Part shown: in pieces, positions 44,490 to 55,262 of the stretch
Position numbering within the stretch: the first letter of the stretch is position 1
How the letters are laid out: the number at the start of each line of letters is the position of its first letter
Origin: Sternotherus odoratus
Taxonomy: Eukaryota; Chordata; Testudines; Kinosternidae
Length of the DNA stretch: 64,000 nt
Assembly (NCBI GenBank): GCA_032164245.1
Contig: JAVMKO010000006.1
Span: 1,379,001-1,443,000 of the forward strand
Direction: 5' to 3'
Position numbers and translations under genes: made by a program
Notes under the pieces: model-generated
Seen by the model: the letters and a program-made list of their open reading frames with translations, nothing else
What the model was told of the DNA's origin: nothing
The model's database searches: none

Positions 44490-45675
44490 AGGGACAGAAA
44501 TGGACATTGTGTAGAGTCAAGCACGTGGGTTTATTCTGCACAGCGCTGGCGGAGTGTCACTTTGCTTATTAGGCTCAGAGACACTGCAATCATTTAATGA
44601 CAATGGATTATGTGGGATTTTCATGGGTGGAGGGAAGTGATGGGGTGGGAGATCCTGAGCCCCTGGATAGGTCTAGCAGCAAAACAAGCTAAGCACAGTG
44701 AGCTAATAATCTAAAAGATTACATAATGGATCTGCCCAAGTTTGCAGGTTAACATAGAGCATCCTGTTAGTAGAGAGGTGTTTTCTATTAAACAATGTAT
44801 AAAGTGTACGATTATAAAATATATATGTTGAGTTCTGAGTTGGGGTCTGTAGGAATGAGGTGTCTCATCTGGTTGTCCAATAGGTACATTCCTGGGGGTT
44901 AAAGCAAAAAGACACTGAAAAGTATATGGCAATAGACATTGTTTTTTGAGGTTGCCCATTGTCCTTCTAAAGGCTCATATTGGTAGTTGGGAGGGAGGAT
45001 GTCATATTTCATACTGACATTCCTGAACTTCTCCACGACCTCAAGGTTGGTATGTGGGGAGGGTCTGGCTATCTTTTCCTGCAGGAGGAATTGGACATGA
45101 AGGTTCTTTTCAATACTTTGCCTGCCTGCAGCTTCTGATAAGGATGCCAATTACTGGTGTTTTGCTGGCCATGCTTATCTTAGTAAAAAAAGCAAGGTTG
45201 TCTCTTATTTGTTCACTTTCTCTTGGTCAATATTGTTCACTGTTTACTAGGTCTCTAGCAGGGGTCTCTAAACTTTAGGAGACGAGGGCCACATTAGATT
45301 TTTGAAGGGGCTTCACAGGCCGAAGTGACTGTGGAAAAAATTCAATATAAGCAAATATATGCAAAATCCTCCCCTTTGCTCCTCTGGCCGCTGCTGCACC
45401 CCCTCCCCCCTTACTCCTCCAGCTGCTGGCACGGGGGCACTCACCCCTCTGCACATGGGGCTGCCGGCAGCAGCTCGCGGGGGGTGTGTGGATTCTCCAC
45501 GTGCCTGCTCAGCTGGAGAGCTGGACAAATCGAAGCTGTGGGCCGTATCCAGCCCCTGGGCCGTAGTTTGGAGACCCCTGCTCTAGGCCAAGCTCTGGAC
45601 TTTGGGTCCACGTAAAGTTGCTGACATAGGCTCTGTCAGGATTTGCCATACACAACACATGGATTTTGTCCCTTC
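44490..45675 (-). mobile_element. LTR-like unit, copy 2 of the direct pair, split by a small hAT element
   Basis: Second copy of the unit at 43416-44262. AATAAACCCACGTGCTTGAC on the - strand (44516-44535) looks like an LTR polyadenylation region. The 227-bp gap to copy 1 is too short for retroviral genes, so either an internal region was deleted or two LTRs inserted in tandem. A 322-bp hAT-like element occupies 45259-45580. Confidence 0.55.
45259..45580. mobile_element. Small hAT-like MITE
   Basis: Left end CAGGGGTCTCTAAACTTTAGG; right end GTAGTTTGGAGACCCCTG. They form clear inverted repeats of about 18 bp. Flanks share CTCTAG (45253-45258 and 45581-45586), which is only 6 bp, so the duplication is shorter than or decayed from the usual 8 bp. 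The interior is GC-rich and has no transposase. Confidence 0.75.
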
Positions 45676-45840
45676 AACTTCCATTTATTCCATTTGGGCA
45701 AGGAAATGGGTTTGACTGGGAAAAGAAAGGTACGAAAAAAATAGGTGTTGGGTTTTTTAAGTCTATGATGCCATCTTTATACAATATAAAGGAGCCGAAA
45801 CAGGCTGCTTTTATTATTATTGCACTTCACCCTAGAGGCA
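45676..45840. other. No gene recognised
   Basis: Short unique-looking gap. Confidence 0.4.
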
Positions 45841-46620
45841 TTAAGAACATAAGAATGGCCAGACTGGGTCAGACCAAGGTTCCATTAAGCCCAGTCTCCT
45901 GTCCTCTGACAGTGGCCCCAAAGGGAATGGACATCCAGGTTATCATCAAGTGATCCATGCCCTGTCACCCAATCCCAGCCTCTGGCAAAAAGAGGCTAGA
46001 GAAACCATCCCTGCCCATCCTGGCTAATAGCCATTGCTGGACCTATACTCCATGAATCTATCTAGTTCCGTTTTGAGCCCCATTATAGTATTGGCCTTCA
46101 CAACAACCTCCGGCAAGGAGTTCCAGAAGTTGACAGAGCGTTGTGTAGAAAAAATATTTTCTCGTGTTTGTTTTAAACCTGCTACCTATTAATTTCATTT
46201 GGTGGCCCCTTGTTTTTGTATTATGAGAAGGAGTAAATAAAACTTATTTACTTTCTCTATACCATTCATGATTATATAGACCTCTATCATATCCCCCCTT
46301 AGTCGCCTCTTTTTCCAAGCTGAAAAGTCCCAGTCTTATTAATCTCACCTGATATAGCAGCCATTCCACACCCATAATCATTTTTGTTGCCCCTTTCTGA
46401 ACCTTTTCAAATTCCAATAAATCTTATTTGAGTTGGAGTGACCACATCTGCACACAGTGTTCAAGGTGTGGGTGTACCATAGATTTAGATCGAGGCAATC
46501 TGATGTTTTCTGTCTTCTTATCTCTCCCTTTCTTGATTCCCAACATTCTGTTCACTTTCTTGATGGCTGCTGCCCATTGGGTGCGTTGGATGCATTGGAT
46601 GCACATTGGGGCTTTAAAAT
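45841..46620 (-). mobile_element. CR1 LINE 3' half-kilobase, TTCTTATG group, older copy
   Basis: Same organisation as 15716-16560: tail in reverse (AACATAAGAATGGCCAGACTGGG), 3' UTR, then about 180 codons of C-terminal ORF2 with frameshifts. Distance from the young element is visibly greater than for 57061-57699. It is truncated near 46600-46620. The ORF running 46424-46975 on this strand joins CR1 to unrelated DNA and is not a gene. Confidence 0.85.
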
Positions 46621-46962
46621 TCACCTCCAATAATTCCAGATTGTATTGCAGCACAACAACCTTTCCCCTGAAAGGGAGGAAAAAGCCAACCCTGAAAAGA
46701 ACAAGCAAGTCTCCAAATCTAGGGAAAGAGCTGCAGAGGACAGTGAAGGCAGGAAAGAAGACCACCAAAAACACGTCACCAACAGTAGTGACAGAGAAAA
46801 GATTCAGGGTGGTAGACAGGCCAAGACTTGACCAAAAATTTATCCAGGACTTGTTCAGGCTAGCAGGCCTGAACTGTCTTTTCCTGTTTGACCTTTGTAC
46901 ACCCTTATGCGCTTCTGCTTTTTCTGATTTAATGCGAGGGGGTAGTGGGGGGGGGAGGAGAT
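46621..46962 (+). pseudogene. Possible retroviral 3' internal remnant with polypurine tract
   Basis: A short region of mixed, partly Lys/Arg-rich translation that ends in a purine run (AGTGGGGGGGGAGGAGA, about 46945-46961) immediately before the TG of the next unit, the normal position of a polypurine tract upstream of a 3' LTR. No recognisable retroviral domain survives, so the assignment depends on context only. Confidence 0.3.
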
Positions 46963-47269
46963 TGTTAAATGTCATCCTTATGCCCCTACTAACCGCAAGG
47001 TCTTACACATCATCGTTGCTTGAGGAATTTCCTTTTAGTCACCAGCTTGTTTGTTCCATAGGAAGCATCATAACGGAAGCTTGCTTGAGTCGTTTATTGC
47101 AGGGTTTTTTATAAATAGGGATAGAATCCTTCTGTCAGGTGGGCAACTCCTCGGCGGTCTTTGGACGGTCAAGAACTTGCCACCCCTTGCATGCAATTAT
47201 ATTTGTGATGTACTTAATAAAGGCCTCAGATATTTCTGATAAACACAATGCGTGTGGTTAATTTCCACA
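46963..47269 (+). mobile_element. Short LTR-like unit (307 bp)
   Basis: Begins TGTTAAATG and ends TTTCCACA. Inside, in LTR order, are TTTATAAATAGGG (TATA-like, 47108-47120) and TTAATAAAGGCC (poly(A)-like, 47215-47226). The purine run just upstream supports a 3' LTR. No target duplication found; the flanking 5-mers differ. Confidence 0.5.
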
Positions 47270-47600
47270 ATAGCAGGCAGCATCCAAAGCAGCTTCTGAC
47301 CAAAGAGAGATGGGTTTGAATGATGTGGGATGTGAGGAGGAAGACAAGGAGCCACCATTCCAGGAGAATGGATCCAGAAGTGATGAAGATTTCCTCACGG
47401 AAGATGATGACTAAAAGAAGAATAAAAAGGTGGCCAAGAAATCCAAGTCAAAGAGGAAAGAAAAGAAAATGCCAAACCCCAGCTAAAGGGAAGGCAAGCC
47501 ACCCCACAGCCTCAAAGGCACAGAAAGAGAAGATCCCATCCCACACAACAGAGGATGCAGATCCTGAAAGTCCCCCATGGTCCGATGGTTTTGAGGAGCC
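47270..47600 (+). pseudogene. Decayed Lys/Glu-rich coding-like patch, gene not identified
   Basis: In one frame the text reads acidic then strongly basic ([11 protein letters not shown], a stop, then KKKNKKVAKKSKSKRKEKK). A frame change continues as PAKGKASHPTASKAQKEKIP and TTEDADPESPP. This resembles a nuclear-protein low-complexity region with a stop and at least one frameshift. It could be a retroposed mRNA fragment or chance purine-rich sequence. No intron boundaries, poly(A) tail or domain allow a name. It ends at the CR1-like text at about 47600. Confidence 0.3.
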
Positions 47601-47830
47601 TGATACTGGAATACTGTCTAGTTCTGGTGTCCACATTTTAACAATGATGTTGAAAAATTGGAGAGAACACAGAGAAGCAGCCACAAAAATTATTTGGGGG
47701 GCTGGAGAAAATGTCTTACGGTGAGAGACTTATGGAGCTCAATCGGCGTAGTTTATGAAAGAGATCACAAGGTTACTTGACTACCATGTACCGTTACCCT
47801 CGTGGGAAGAAAATCATAGGTACTACATAG
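47601..47830 (+). mobile_element. CR1/L3-like LINE fragment
   Basis: Carries the C-terminal LEYCLVLVSTF-like and VEKLERTQR-like segment (GATACTGGAATACTGTCTAG; GGATGTTGAAAAATTGG-like), then the AATCATTTGGGGGGCTGGAG stretch with frameshifts. Old and short. Confidence 0.65.
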
Positions 47831-49149
47831 CTCTGTAATCTGTCAGGAAAAGGCAGGAGGGCAATCATTTCTTTCCATCACTTGATGCTTAACCTGTCCT
47901 TGACCTTGGCCAATCACTTCTTTCTTAACTTAATTACATTTTACACATAAGGGTAAAACATGATTCTCTGCTGAATAAGAGACCAACTCCTAGAAGCTTT
48001 GGGGACACTGCTGTTTTCCTCCTTCCTTCTTTCTGTTGTGCTAACAAACACTGCAGCAGTGAGACTCATTATCATCTCTTCCATGTCACAAACAAAAATA
48101 ATCCCAACACTAATCTCTCTCTGACGTTCCTCCAGCTGCTAAAAATTCTTTGTGAATGTTGTTAGGGAGACCGGAAGGGAAAAGTTCATATTCCCCACTG
48201 TTGTTATTACACGGGGTAACTCCAAAGGTGGTGCACAGCCTTGATTGTTAATTCCTGAACTGTATTATGTTACTAGTACACGTATTTGGAAAATGTTCTA
48301 GGAGAAAAAAGCAACTCACTGCTGGAGTGCAAAACTGAAGGGCTCATGTACCAGCTGGTATAGCACCACTGTGCTATGTACGGTGAGTGACACTCACCAA
48401 ATATCATGTGAAGCTGGTTTGCCACCTACGGTTTCCATTATTCCTCATATGATAGAGTGAATGCTTATTGAAATGGAATCCAATAGCCTGAGTCCAGGTT
48501 CAGAGGATCAGCTAGTGAGAAGAACAATCAGACTCATCTGATTAATCTTGGATTTGTACATTCATGTGCATTGGAAATGAAATATGTCTCTCTCCATGGC
48601 AGTTACAAGGTGTTCAAATGCAACTGGTTTGCATGCTTGGGTTTCACATCTGAATTCTGCTTACAAACACCGACCCAATGTTCTGCGGTTGTCTGTTGCC
48701 TTGGTAATCCACACATCTGGGCAGGCACTGATTACCCATGAATGAGACTGTTATTGTTCACGCTGCAATATTTCTGCTATGTTTAATGGCAGATAATAGC
48801 AACTTAGTCTTCTTTTTGTTCCTCGCTTTTACTGTCCATGTTGCCCACAGGTCAGTGACTGCTGCGAGGTTTTACTGCGGAAAACCTCCATGGATTTCTC
48901 TGCTTTTGAGTCATCAGTTACAGAAGCAACTGCCACTGAACAGAAACAGAGAGCCACGGTTTGATCACCAAAAGTCAACATTTGAGTAGAGTGTGATGGA
49001 TTCACTGCCTGACTGGAAGTTACAGAAAGATCAGTTACAAAGGTGGAAGAGGAAATATCAGTGTATAACGTCTATATTCCTGGACTTGGGCTGTTTTCTG
49101 TGGCTGGATGCTGGTCAGTTTGAACCACCGAAGTGAAGTGATCTAAGGA
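47831..49149. other. No gene recognised
   Basis: AT-rich unique-looking DNA, 1.3 kb. Confidence 0.4.
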
Positions 49150-49235
49150 TCAGAGAGGTAGCTGTGATAGTCTGGAATAGCAGAGGTAACAAAGAGTCCT
49201 GTGGCACCTTAAAGACTAACTAAAGTGTATCATGC
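49150..49235 (-). mobile_element. Fragment of the CACCTTAGAGACTAAC repeat family, with 3' end
   Basis: TAGCTGTGATAGTCTGGAAT followed by AGAGTCCTGTGGCACCTTAA and AGACTAACTAAAGTGTA matches, in reverse, the 3' half seen at 20648-20713 joined directly to the CACCTTAGAG block. This copy shows the normal, uninverted order of the family. Confidence 0.65.
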
Positions 49236-50283
49236 AAACTGCCTCCAACTGTTCCATTGTCTTTTGAAGGGACCCTGCATTTAAATGAGCCTCGGGAGCC
49301 AGATTTTTATCCCAGGCTTGCTGAATCGCACTGTAGTTTTGCCTCGGTAGAAAGGGCAGGACTGCACCATCGCACGTCTGACAAACTGCAGAGAGGCTCA
49401 GTCTCTGGCTAATGCCCCCGTTTACACTGTAGAAACTAGACTTCCATTGATATGTCAATACAGAGCGGAAAGAGTACCGGGTTACATAACCCCCCCAAAT
49501 CAACTGCATCTCAGCAACTGCTGACTCCAACTAAATGTAGGGACTATTCTGGGCAGGGCATAGACTGTATTCGTGGCTTTTCCATGACCCATGGGCCTGC
49601 AGACTATTGTAACAACCAGCTATGTGATTACCCTTATCATACAATTGTCCCCAGCAGTTAGGCACACCCACACCTAGCTTCTTTATCATAGCTCAACCAG
49701 TCTGAGCCAGGCTTGCACCTATGTGGTTCTCAATGGGCTTCCACCCGAAAAATGGATCCGTTATTTACCCCTCTGAATGGACAAGTTGGAAGGTGTGTGG
49801 CGGTCTGCATTCATAACAACGAGTGCTGAATCAGCAATGAATTAGAACTCTTGGGCTTGCCGTGATTCTCCTTCTGTGGTATTTTAAATTTTCTTTCCCA
49901 GCAATGCAATGAATTCATCACATATAGCTGAGGACAGGTAGGAATTTTTTTACCTTTCCTCTTCTGTCCAGATTTAAACAGAAATGGATCAAACTGTGAT
50001 ATTAGCTCCAAGATCTCCAAATCATTTCCATTTCTTTTCAATCCTAACACTCCACCAGGTCTACGAGCACGTAAACACTTGAGAACTGTCTCATGCACCA
50101 TAGAACGTGTCACTCGGAATGTTTCTCATTCCTAAATCCTTCTACAAAAGCATGTGATCTACTGGAGAGAAGTTTGCATGGAAAGCGGTATACACTTCCA
50201 GGAGATGAAGAGTAAATAAGGTAATCTCATGCAAACAATGCCATTGTGCAGACAAAATAAAAAGCAAACAGGTCTCTCTCTTC
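49236..50283. other. No gene recognised
   Basis: Unique-looking DNA. Confidence 0.4.
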
Positions 50284-50410
50284 CAGGGCTTAATTTGTAA
50301 TGAGATAGGTGCCAGGGCTCAAACATTTTTTTTTAACTTTCATAACTGATGCAGCAAGTCCAGGGCTGTGGGGGCTCACCCTGGCACGTCCCGGCACAAA
50401 TGAAACGCTG
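50284..50410. mobile_element. Very short hAT-type MITE (127 bp)
   Basis: Ends CAGGGCTTAATTTGT and ACAAATGAAACGCTG are inverted repeats with two or three mismatches. Flanks CTCTCTTC (50276-50283) and ATCTCTTC (50411-50418) match at 7 of 8. The 5' boundary is helped by the CAGGG rule for hAT ends. The interior repeats GGTGCC/CCTGGCAC words. Confidence 0.75.
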
Positions 50411-51259
50411 ATCTCTTCTCTGAACTCACTGATGCAGCAGTCCGGAATTTTTCTACATCCATACTCCTACACACAGCTGAACCTTTAGGAACCCCAAACT
50501 GCCTGTTGTTTTCATCACATTTCTCCACAGTGCAGGATCTGTAGAAACTTGGTGAGTGATAGATATGCATGTCTTTTCTTCTCACACACCTTTGAATGTA
50601 CTAATACCCGGCTGTATTTCTACGGCTTTAATTCTGCTTGCAAATTTTCAGCATTGCCAGCTCCAAATGTACTGGGTTGCTCCCCATTGTTTTTTAAGCC
50701 ACTTCACAACTCTCTTGTCAGGGCTTCTCTGGATTTTTAACAAAACACACTGAGCTTAAACTTGTGGATTTTTTTCTAATAAATCTGATTCTTTTAAACA
50801 TTTTAGTTTTTGTTTCCACACAGTACCACCACCTGCGATCGGTTTACAAATCCCGGATTTGCAAATTAGCATATTAGGATCAGTTAAAATTTGTGTCTCA
50901 TGAGCAGACACAGAGCAGTACACACATTAATTTATATATGCATGTTGCAATTCAAGCACATTGGCATTTGTCTGAAAACAGCCAGGTTATGTGTCAAAAA
51001 CACTCAAACTATTCGTCAAGGGAAGAGGGTGTCAAATGTTGTTAAATCAAAATGTGAAATTAGGAATAATATTTCATGTATTTACAGTGATGTATGCAGG
51101 AGAGAGAGATATTTTAGGGCTCTGTAAATTAAAAAAAGGAAGATATGTAATATCATAATTAAGGGCCCCCTAAGCTTCAGAGGTTATGGGTCTGGGCCCT
51201 ATAAGCCAGTCTGTTAATAATTTGCTCTTTGTTCTTGTTTAGATGGTCAGGAAGAAAGT
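50411..51259. other. No gene recognised
   Basis: AT-rich unique-looking DNA. Confidence 0.4.
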
Positions 51260-51410
51260 GAGGAATACTTGTAGCACCCTAGAGACTAATCAGTTTATTT
51301 CAGCATAAGCTTTCGTGGGCTATAGCTCACTTCATCGGATGCATAGAATGGAACAGAAGTAAGATGCATTTATACACACAGAAAGAAGGGGGAAAAAAGG
51401 TGTACATTAG
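51260..51410 (-). mobile_element. Copy of the CACCTTAGAGACTAAC repeat family
   Basis: Shares with 20516-20620 the blocks AGCACCCTAGAGACTAATCA, TTTCAGCATAAGCTTTCGTG, GGCTATAG.CCACTTCAT and GAACAGAAGTAAGATGCATT. Both reach a similar left-internal end. No target duplication identified. Confidence 0.75.
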
Positions 51411-52521
51411 CATACCAATTCTGAAAATATTCCTTGAGTCTGAGACGTCAAAAGTAAGATTCAAGGTCCCCACAGAACTGTATCATGTTTGTGGGCCTGG
51501 AGGGGCAAAAGGAGAGGCCCGAGATAGGACCGACTCTTCTGCTGGGCTGAGATTATAGCTTGAAAGATTAACAATGTTCGTGGGTGGGTTAAAGGAACCA
51601 CTGTTGTGGCTCCTTGTGGCATGTTGAACCTGTCAGGACACCTATCATTCATTATTGAGACCCTACAGAAAGTTCAGGAATCCTGTTGGGAAAATACAGT
51701 GCTGTTCTGTGGGAAAAAAACCTCCCCGCCACTCAGATGGTTCACAGAGAACCCGGCAAAAGTCAAATTACCTACATATTGAACTCATGGTAATAGAAAG
51801 CTTTGGGGCTGGGCTGGGGGAGTTTGGATGGCCACAGTGTGTCAAGTCAAAAGGAAGTACCGTACTTCATGAAGATGTCTCAATGATTTATGTGCAGCAT
51901 AGTGTCGGCTACGAGCCGCAGAATGTACAGCTGCAGGTGTTGGATCATAATGGGAATAGGGAGCCAAATTTGAAGGATGCAGGTTTATCAAGATTTTATT
52001 ATTCAAGGCATTCATCACTTTGTCTCATGTTTTCTCCTCTTGTAATAAACACTATACAACTAATTACAGAATACGTGTTCTTTAGACTCAGCGCCTTTCC
52101 AGTGAAGACTTTGTTTAAAACAATAAGAATAATTACACAGAGAAATTCGTCACTAGGGAATGACTGTTTAGGGTTACCGGAGTGGATGCTAGAAGTGAGA
52201 CAGGAATCCATTGTGCAGGTACTGAGCCCACAGTGTCTGCCCTGGAGACAGGGCAGTCTAAGTGGAATGGAAGTACCATTTGGGGGCTGGAAAACTAAAT
52301 CGGGTAGAAGAAGGGCATGATTTGGAAAAGAGCTCTTCTTGTTGGATGTCACAAGGAGACTTGGGCACTGCTGAGTTCTGTGAAAAGTGGCTCCATTTGG
52401 CTTGTCTAGTCACACTGCAAACGTATAATCCGGAAAATAAGAAATCTCTATTAAAAATGAGGAGAAATCCACAAACTATCATGTCAAAATCTCCATTTTT
52501 GACCAGCTCTAAGATGTACAG

Positions 52522-52523
<2 letters not shown>
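51411..52523. other. No gene recognised
   Basis: Unique-looking DNA. Open frames at 51655-52320 and its complement lack recognisable motifs. Confidence 0.4.

Positions 52524-52559
<36 letters not shown>
52524..52559. repeat. (CA)n microsatellite
   Basis: Eighteen CA units, uninterrupted. Confidence 0.97.
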
Positions 52560-52561
<2 letters not shown>

Positions 52562-52589
52562 ACGTAGATCTCACCCTAGGTATTTAATA

Positions 52590-52622
52590 CACAGAACCAT
52601 AGAATTATAGAATATCAGGAGC
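52590..52622 (-). mobile_element. Trace of a CR1 3' tail
   Basis: CAGAACCATAGAATTATAGA followed by ATATCAGG is a decayed octamer tail (reverse of CCTGATATTCTATGATTCTATG). Only about 33 bp; the rest of the copy is absent. Confidence 0.55.
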
Positions 52623-53877
52623 AAGCCAGACTCCCTGGCCCCGGTGCAGTGCACAGAACAAACCCAGGGGAGGATCTCCGGCAGTGGTTACTCTGACTCC
52701 CTGGCCCATGGCACAATGCCTAGCACAAACAAGATGCACGCAGACTCGCTGCCCTGGGTCAGGCCAGGAGCCCTGAGCTCGGAGGCTGGCATGTGCTGGG
52801 AGCTCAGACTGGGGGGTCCTGCTGCATGTTCTCTGCTGTCCGGTCGGCTCCAGGCTGCGAGTCAGGAGGAGTCTGCTTTGCATTCGTCGCTGCAGCAGCT
52901 GGTTCTCCCGCCGCCAGACGCTAGTTCTGACTGTGCACCACTGAGCTCAGGTGTCCCTCTGCCCCCTGTCACATGGGCTGCTCCATCTTTCTTCTTTCTC
53001 TCCAAACTTCATACCTCCTTCCTGCCCTCCCCACCCCCACTGTGTTCATTGGCTGGGAGGAGTGCCAATCCAACACAAGGACGCAGGATTGGCTACTGTC
53101 CTCCTGCAAGGTTTTAAGTCAGTCAGGTTCAGTTGCCCTGTGGGCCAAGTCTGCACCCTGGATTGCAGAGTGGCGGGGTAGGGGGAGCTATAGGGGAAGG
53201 GGCTCAACCTCGTCCCACTCCAAGCACCCCGCTTCAGTGCAGCTTGAGATTAAGAACCTGAGATCTGGATTTTGGTGCCTAACCCAACTCTGGTGATTTG
53301 GGTGCATTTGATGGAGTTTGCACCCACTTCATGGAAATGTTCACTGCAAGTCCTGGGATAACGGCGACCTGACTGATCCCAATCAAACATGCCTTGAACT
53401 TACATCGGCCATCGGCGACCATTGTCTGTTGATAGATGCAGAGCCAGGCATGTATTTAAGTAACTCCATGTCATGCAAGGTTTTAGGCAGGTCAGGGGTT
53501 GGACTTTTAATTCATGAAAAAGAGTCAAACGCCGTTTTAAAGTCATTCCAGTCAAATACTGCTGAAGGACAACTGTGAAATGTTTTGACAGCTCAAAGAA
53601 ATATCTGAACAAGCAGCTCTGTTTTTCCCATACGTACAAACTGGCAAATGGGATTCTCCCCTGGGCCGCAAGCGGAACCGGACAGGATGGATGCAAGAGA
53701 CTGCACCATGTAAGAGGCTGTTGATGAAGCCCTGAGGCTGCTCTAACTTGTGCCAAGGGCCAAGCTTAGCCCTGGAGTTGGAGAGGAATAAAGGTTGCAA
53801 ACGGCCCCCTTTGACCACATCAGTCCCCCCATCCCGAAATGCCTTTTGCCTGGCACTGAGCATTGGTAGACTGGGCT
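52623..53877. other. No gene recognised; weak internal repeat at the left
   Basis: 52625-52760 contains two or three degenerate units around GACTCCCTGGCCC and GCACA.AACAA spaced about 60 bp. The remainder is unique-looking and moderately GC-rich. Confidence 0.4.
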
Positions 53878-53981
53878 CAGGGTGACCAGATGTCCTGATT
53901 TGATAGGGACAGTCCCAATATTGGGAGCTTTCACCCCGTACCCCCGTCCCAATTTTTCACACTTGTTATCTGGTCACCCTA
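53878..53981. mobile_element. Very short hAT-like MITE, copy 1 of a close pair
   Basis: Ends CAGGGTGACCAGA and TATCTGGTCACCCTA form inverted repeats. The interior is TGTCCTGATTT, GGGACAGTCCC and CCAATTTTTCACAC. Flanks ACTGGGCT and GCTGGGCC match at 6 of 8. Same family as 54092-54217. Confidence 0.72.
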
Positions 53982-54091
53982 GCTGGGCCTGAGAAGCTCT
54001 TTGAGAGTTGATCATTTCAGCAGGGAGGTCAAGGACACAAAGGAGCACAGATAATTAATTCTGCTCTAACCCAATACAGGTCAGCACTAAG

Positions 54092-54217
54092 CAGGGTGAT
54101 CAGATGTCCTGATTTTATAGGGACAGTCCTGATTTTGGGTTTTTTTTTCTTATATAGGCTCCAATCCCATCCCCCCCCCCCCCCCCGATTTTTCACATTT
54201 GCTGTCTGGTCACCCGA
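54092..54217. mobile_element. Very short hAT-like MITE, copy 2 of a close pair
   Basis: Same ends and interior as 53878-53981 with a C-run (54170-54186) and T-run inserted. Flanks GCACTAAG (54084-54091) and GCGCTAAG (54218-54225) match at 7 of 8. It lies 110 bp from copy 1 in the same orientation, each with its own flanking duplication, so these are two separate insertions. Confidence 0.8.
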
Positions 54218-55262
54218 GCGCTAAGGTTCATGGGTAGTGCAGCATGTGGAAACCTATCCTGCTCTGCCGCCTCCCGCATTCCTGTCTCCAGAGTGGTCTA
54301 TTTGGTACTTTCCCTAAGTAAACCCTTCACATAAGATAGGTTTGAAGTGGGCTCTCACCTTGCTGCTGATCACTAGGAAATGAAATTAAATACAGGTGGC
54401 AGCTGTGAGCCTCTGGACTGAACGCACATTCTGTACAAAAAGGGCACAAAAGTTCAGAGGACTGAATGCCCGTGGCTGTCGTGCGGTTCTCTCTAGTCAC
54501 CAGGAGCAAAATTCATCCCTCTGCACAGGGCCAGTGGGAGAAATCAGGTCTGTGGTACACACATCTTGTGCTACCTTTCCGCACATAAGTGAATCACACT
54601 TAAATTGAGAAGATGCCGTGTTTTGTACCACTATCACACAGAAATGCCAAGAAACAATGACATTTGTTAAATACTATTCTTCAATATTGCAAACTTGCTA
54701 ATTTGTTATTTGTGATGATTTGGAATTCTAGGTCTATAACATTTTTGGATCACTAAAAGCATTCTTGTTTACGAGATGTCTGCTGAAACCTAGCCCTTGA
54801 GTATCACCATATGATACATGACTTCATGCTCAGTAGCTGAAAACTCTATCAAATTTACTTATATTTGAATGTATGGACATGTTAAACTGAATGATGTATT
54901 GAAGGAAACTTCTTCCAAAAGAACAGTGAAGAGTTAGTTGCAGTCTTTAGGGACAAAGGCCTTATCTTTTCAGGAGCAGAGTGTATATAAAGCTAAAGAG
55001 TGATTTATAGGCAAGTAGCTGTACAGAAAAAATATATTCCATAAATGTCACAGTGAAGGAAGTCTTCTGTTTTTTTTTTCTTTTTCTCCTTGATCTGTAT
55101 GCTCTGGTATGGGGGAGGTGCAGAAGACAGAGCTTATAGTACTGAGTAAAGAATACTTGATAAATTACTTTCATTCAAATCATTAGGGGGGGATGAAAAG
55201 TAGAGTTTGCCTGACATTACACACGAGTTTGAGTTTTGAGGTGAGAGCATCTTTTGTGGGAG
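54218..55262. other. No gene recognised
   Basis: AT-rich unique-looking DNA. Confidence 0.4.

Noticed and set aside
46424..47114. Two opposite-strand frames of 183 and 228 codons
   Set aside because: Both cross the edge between a CR1 copy and unrelated DNA; no domain continues across the edge.
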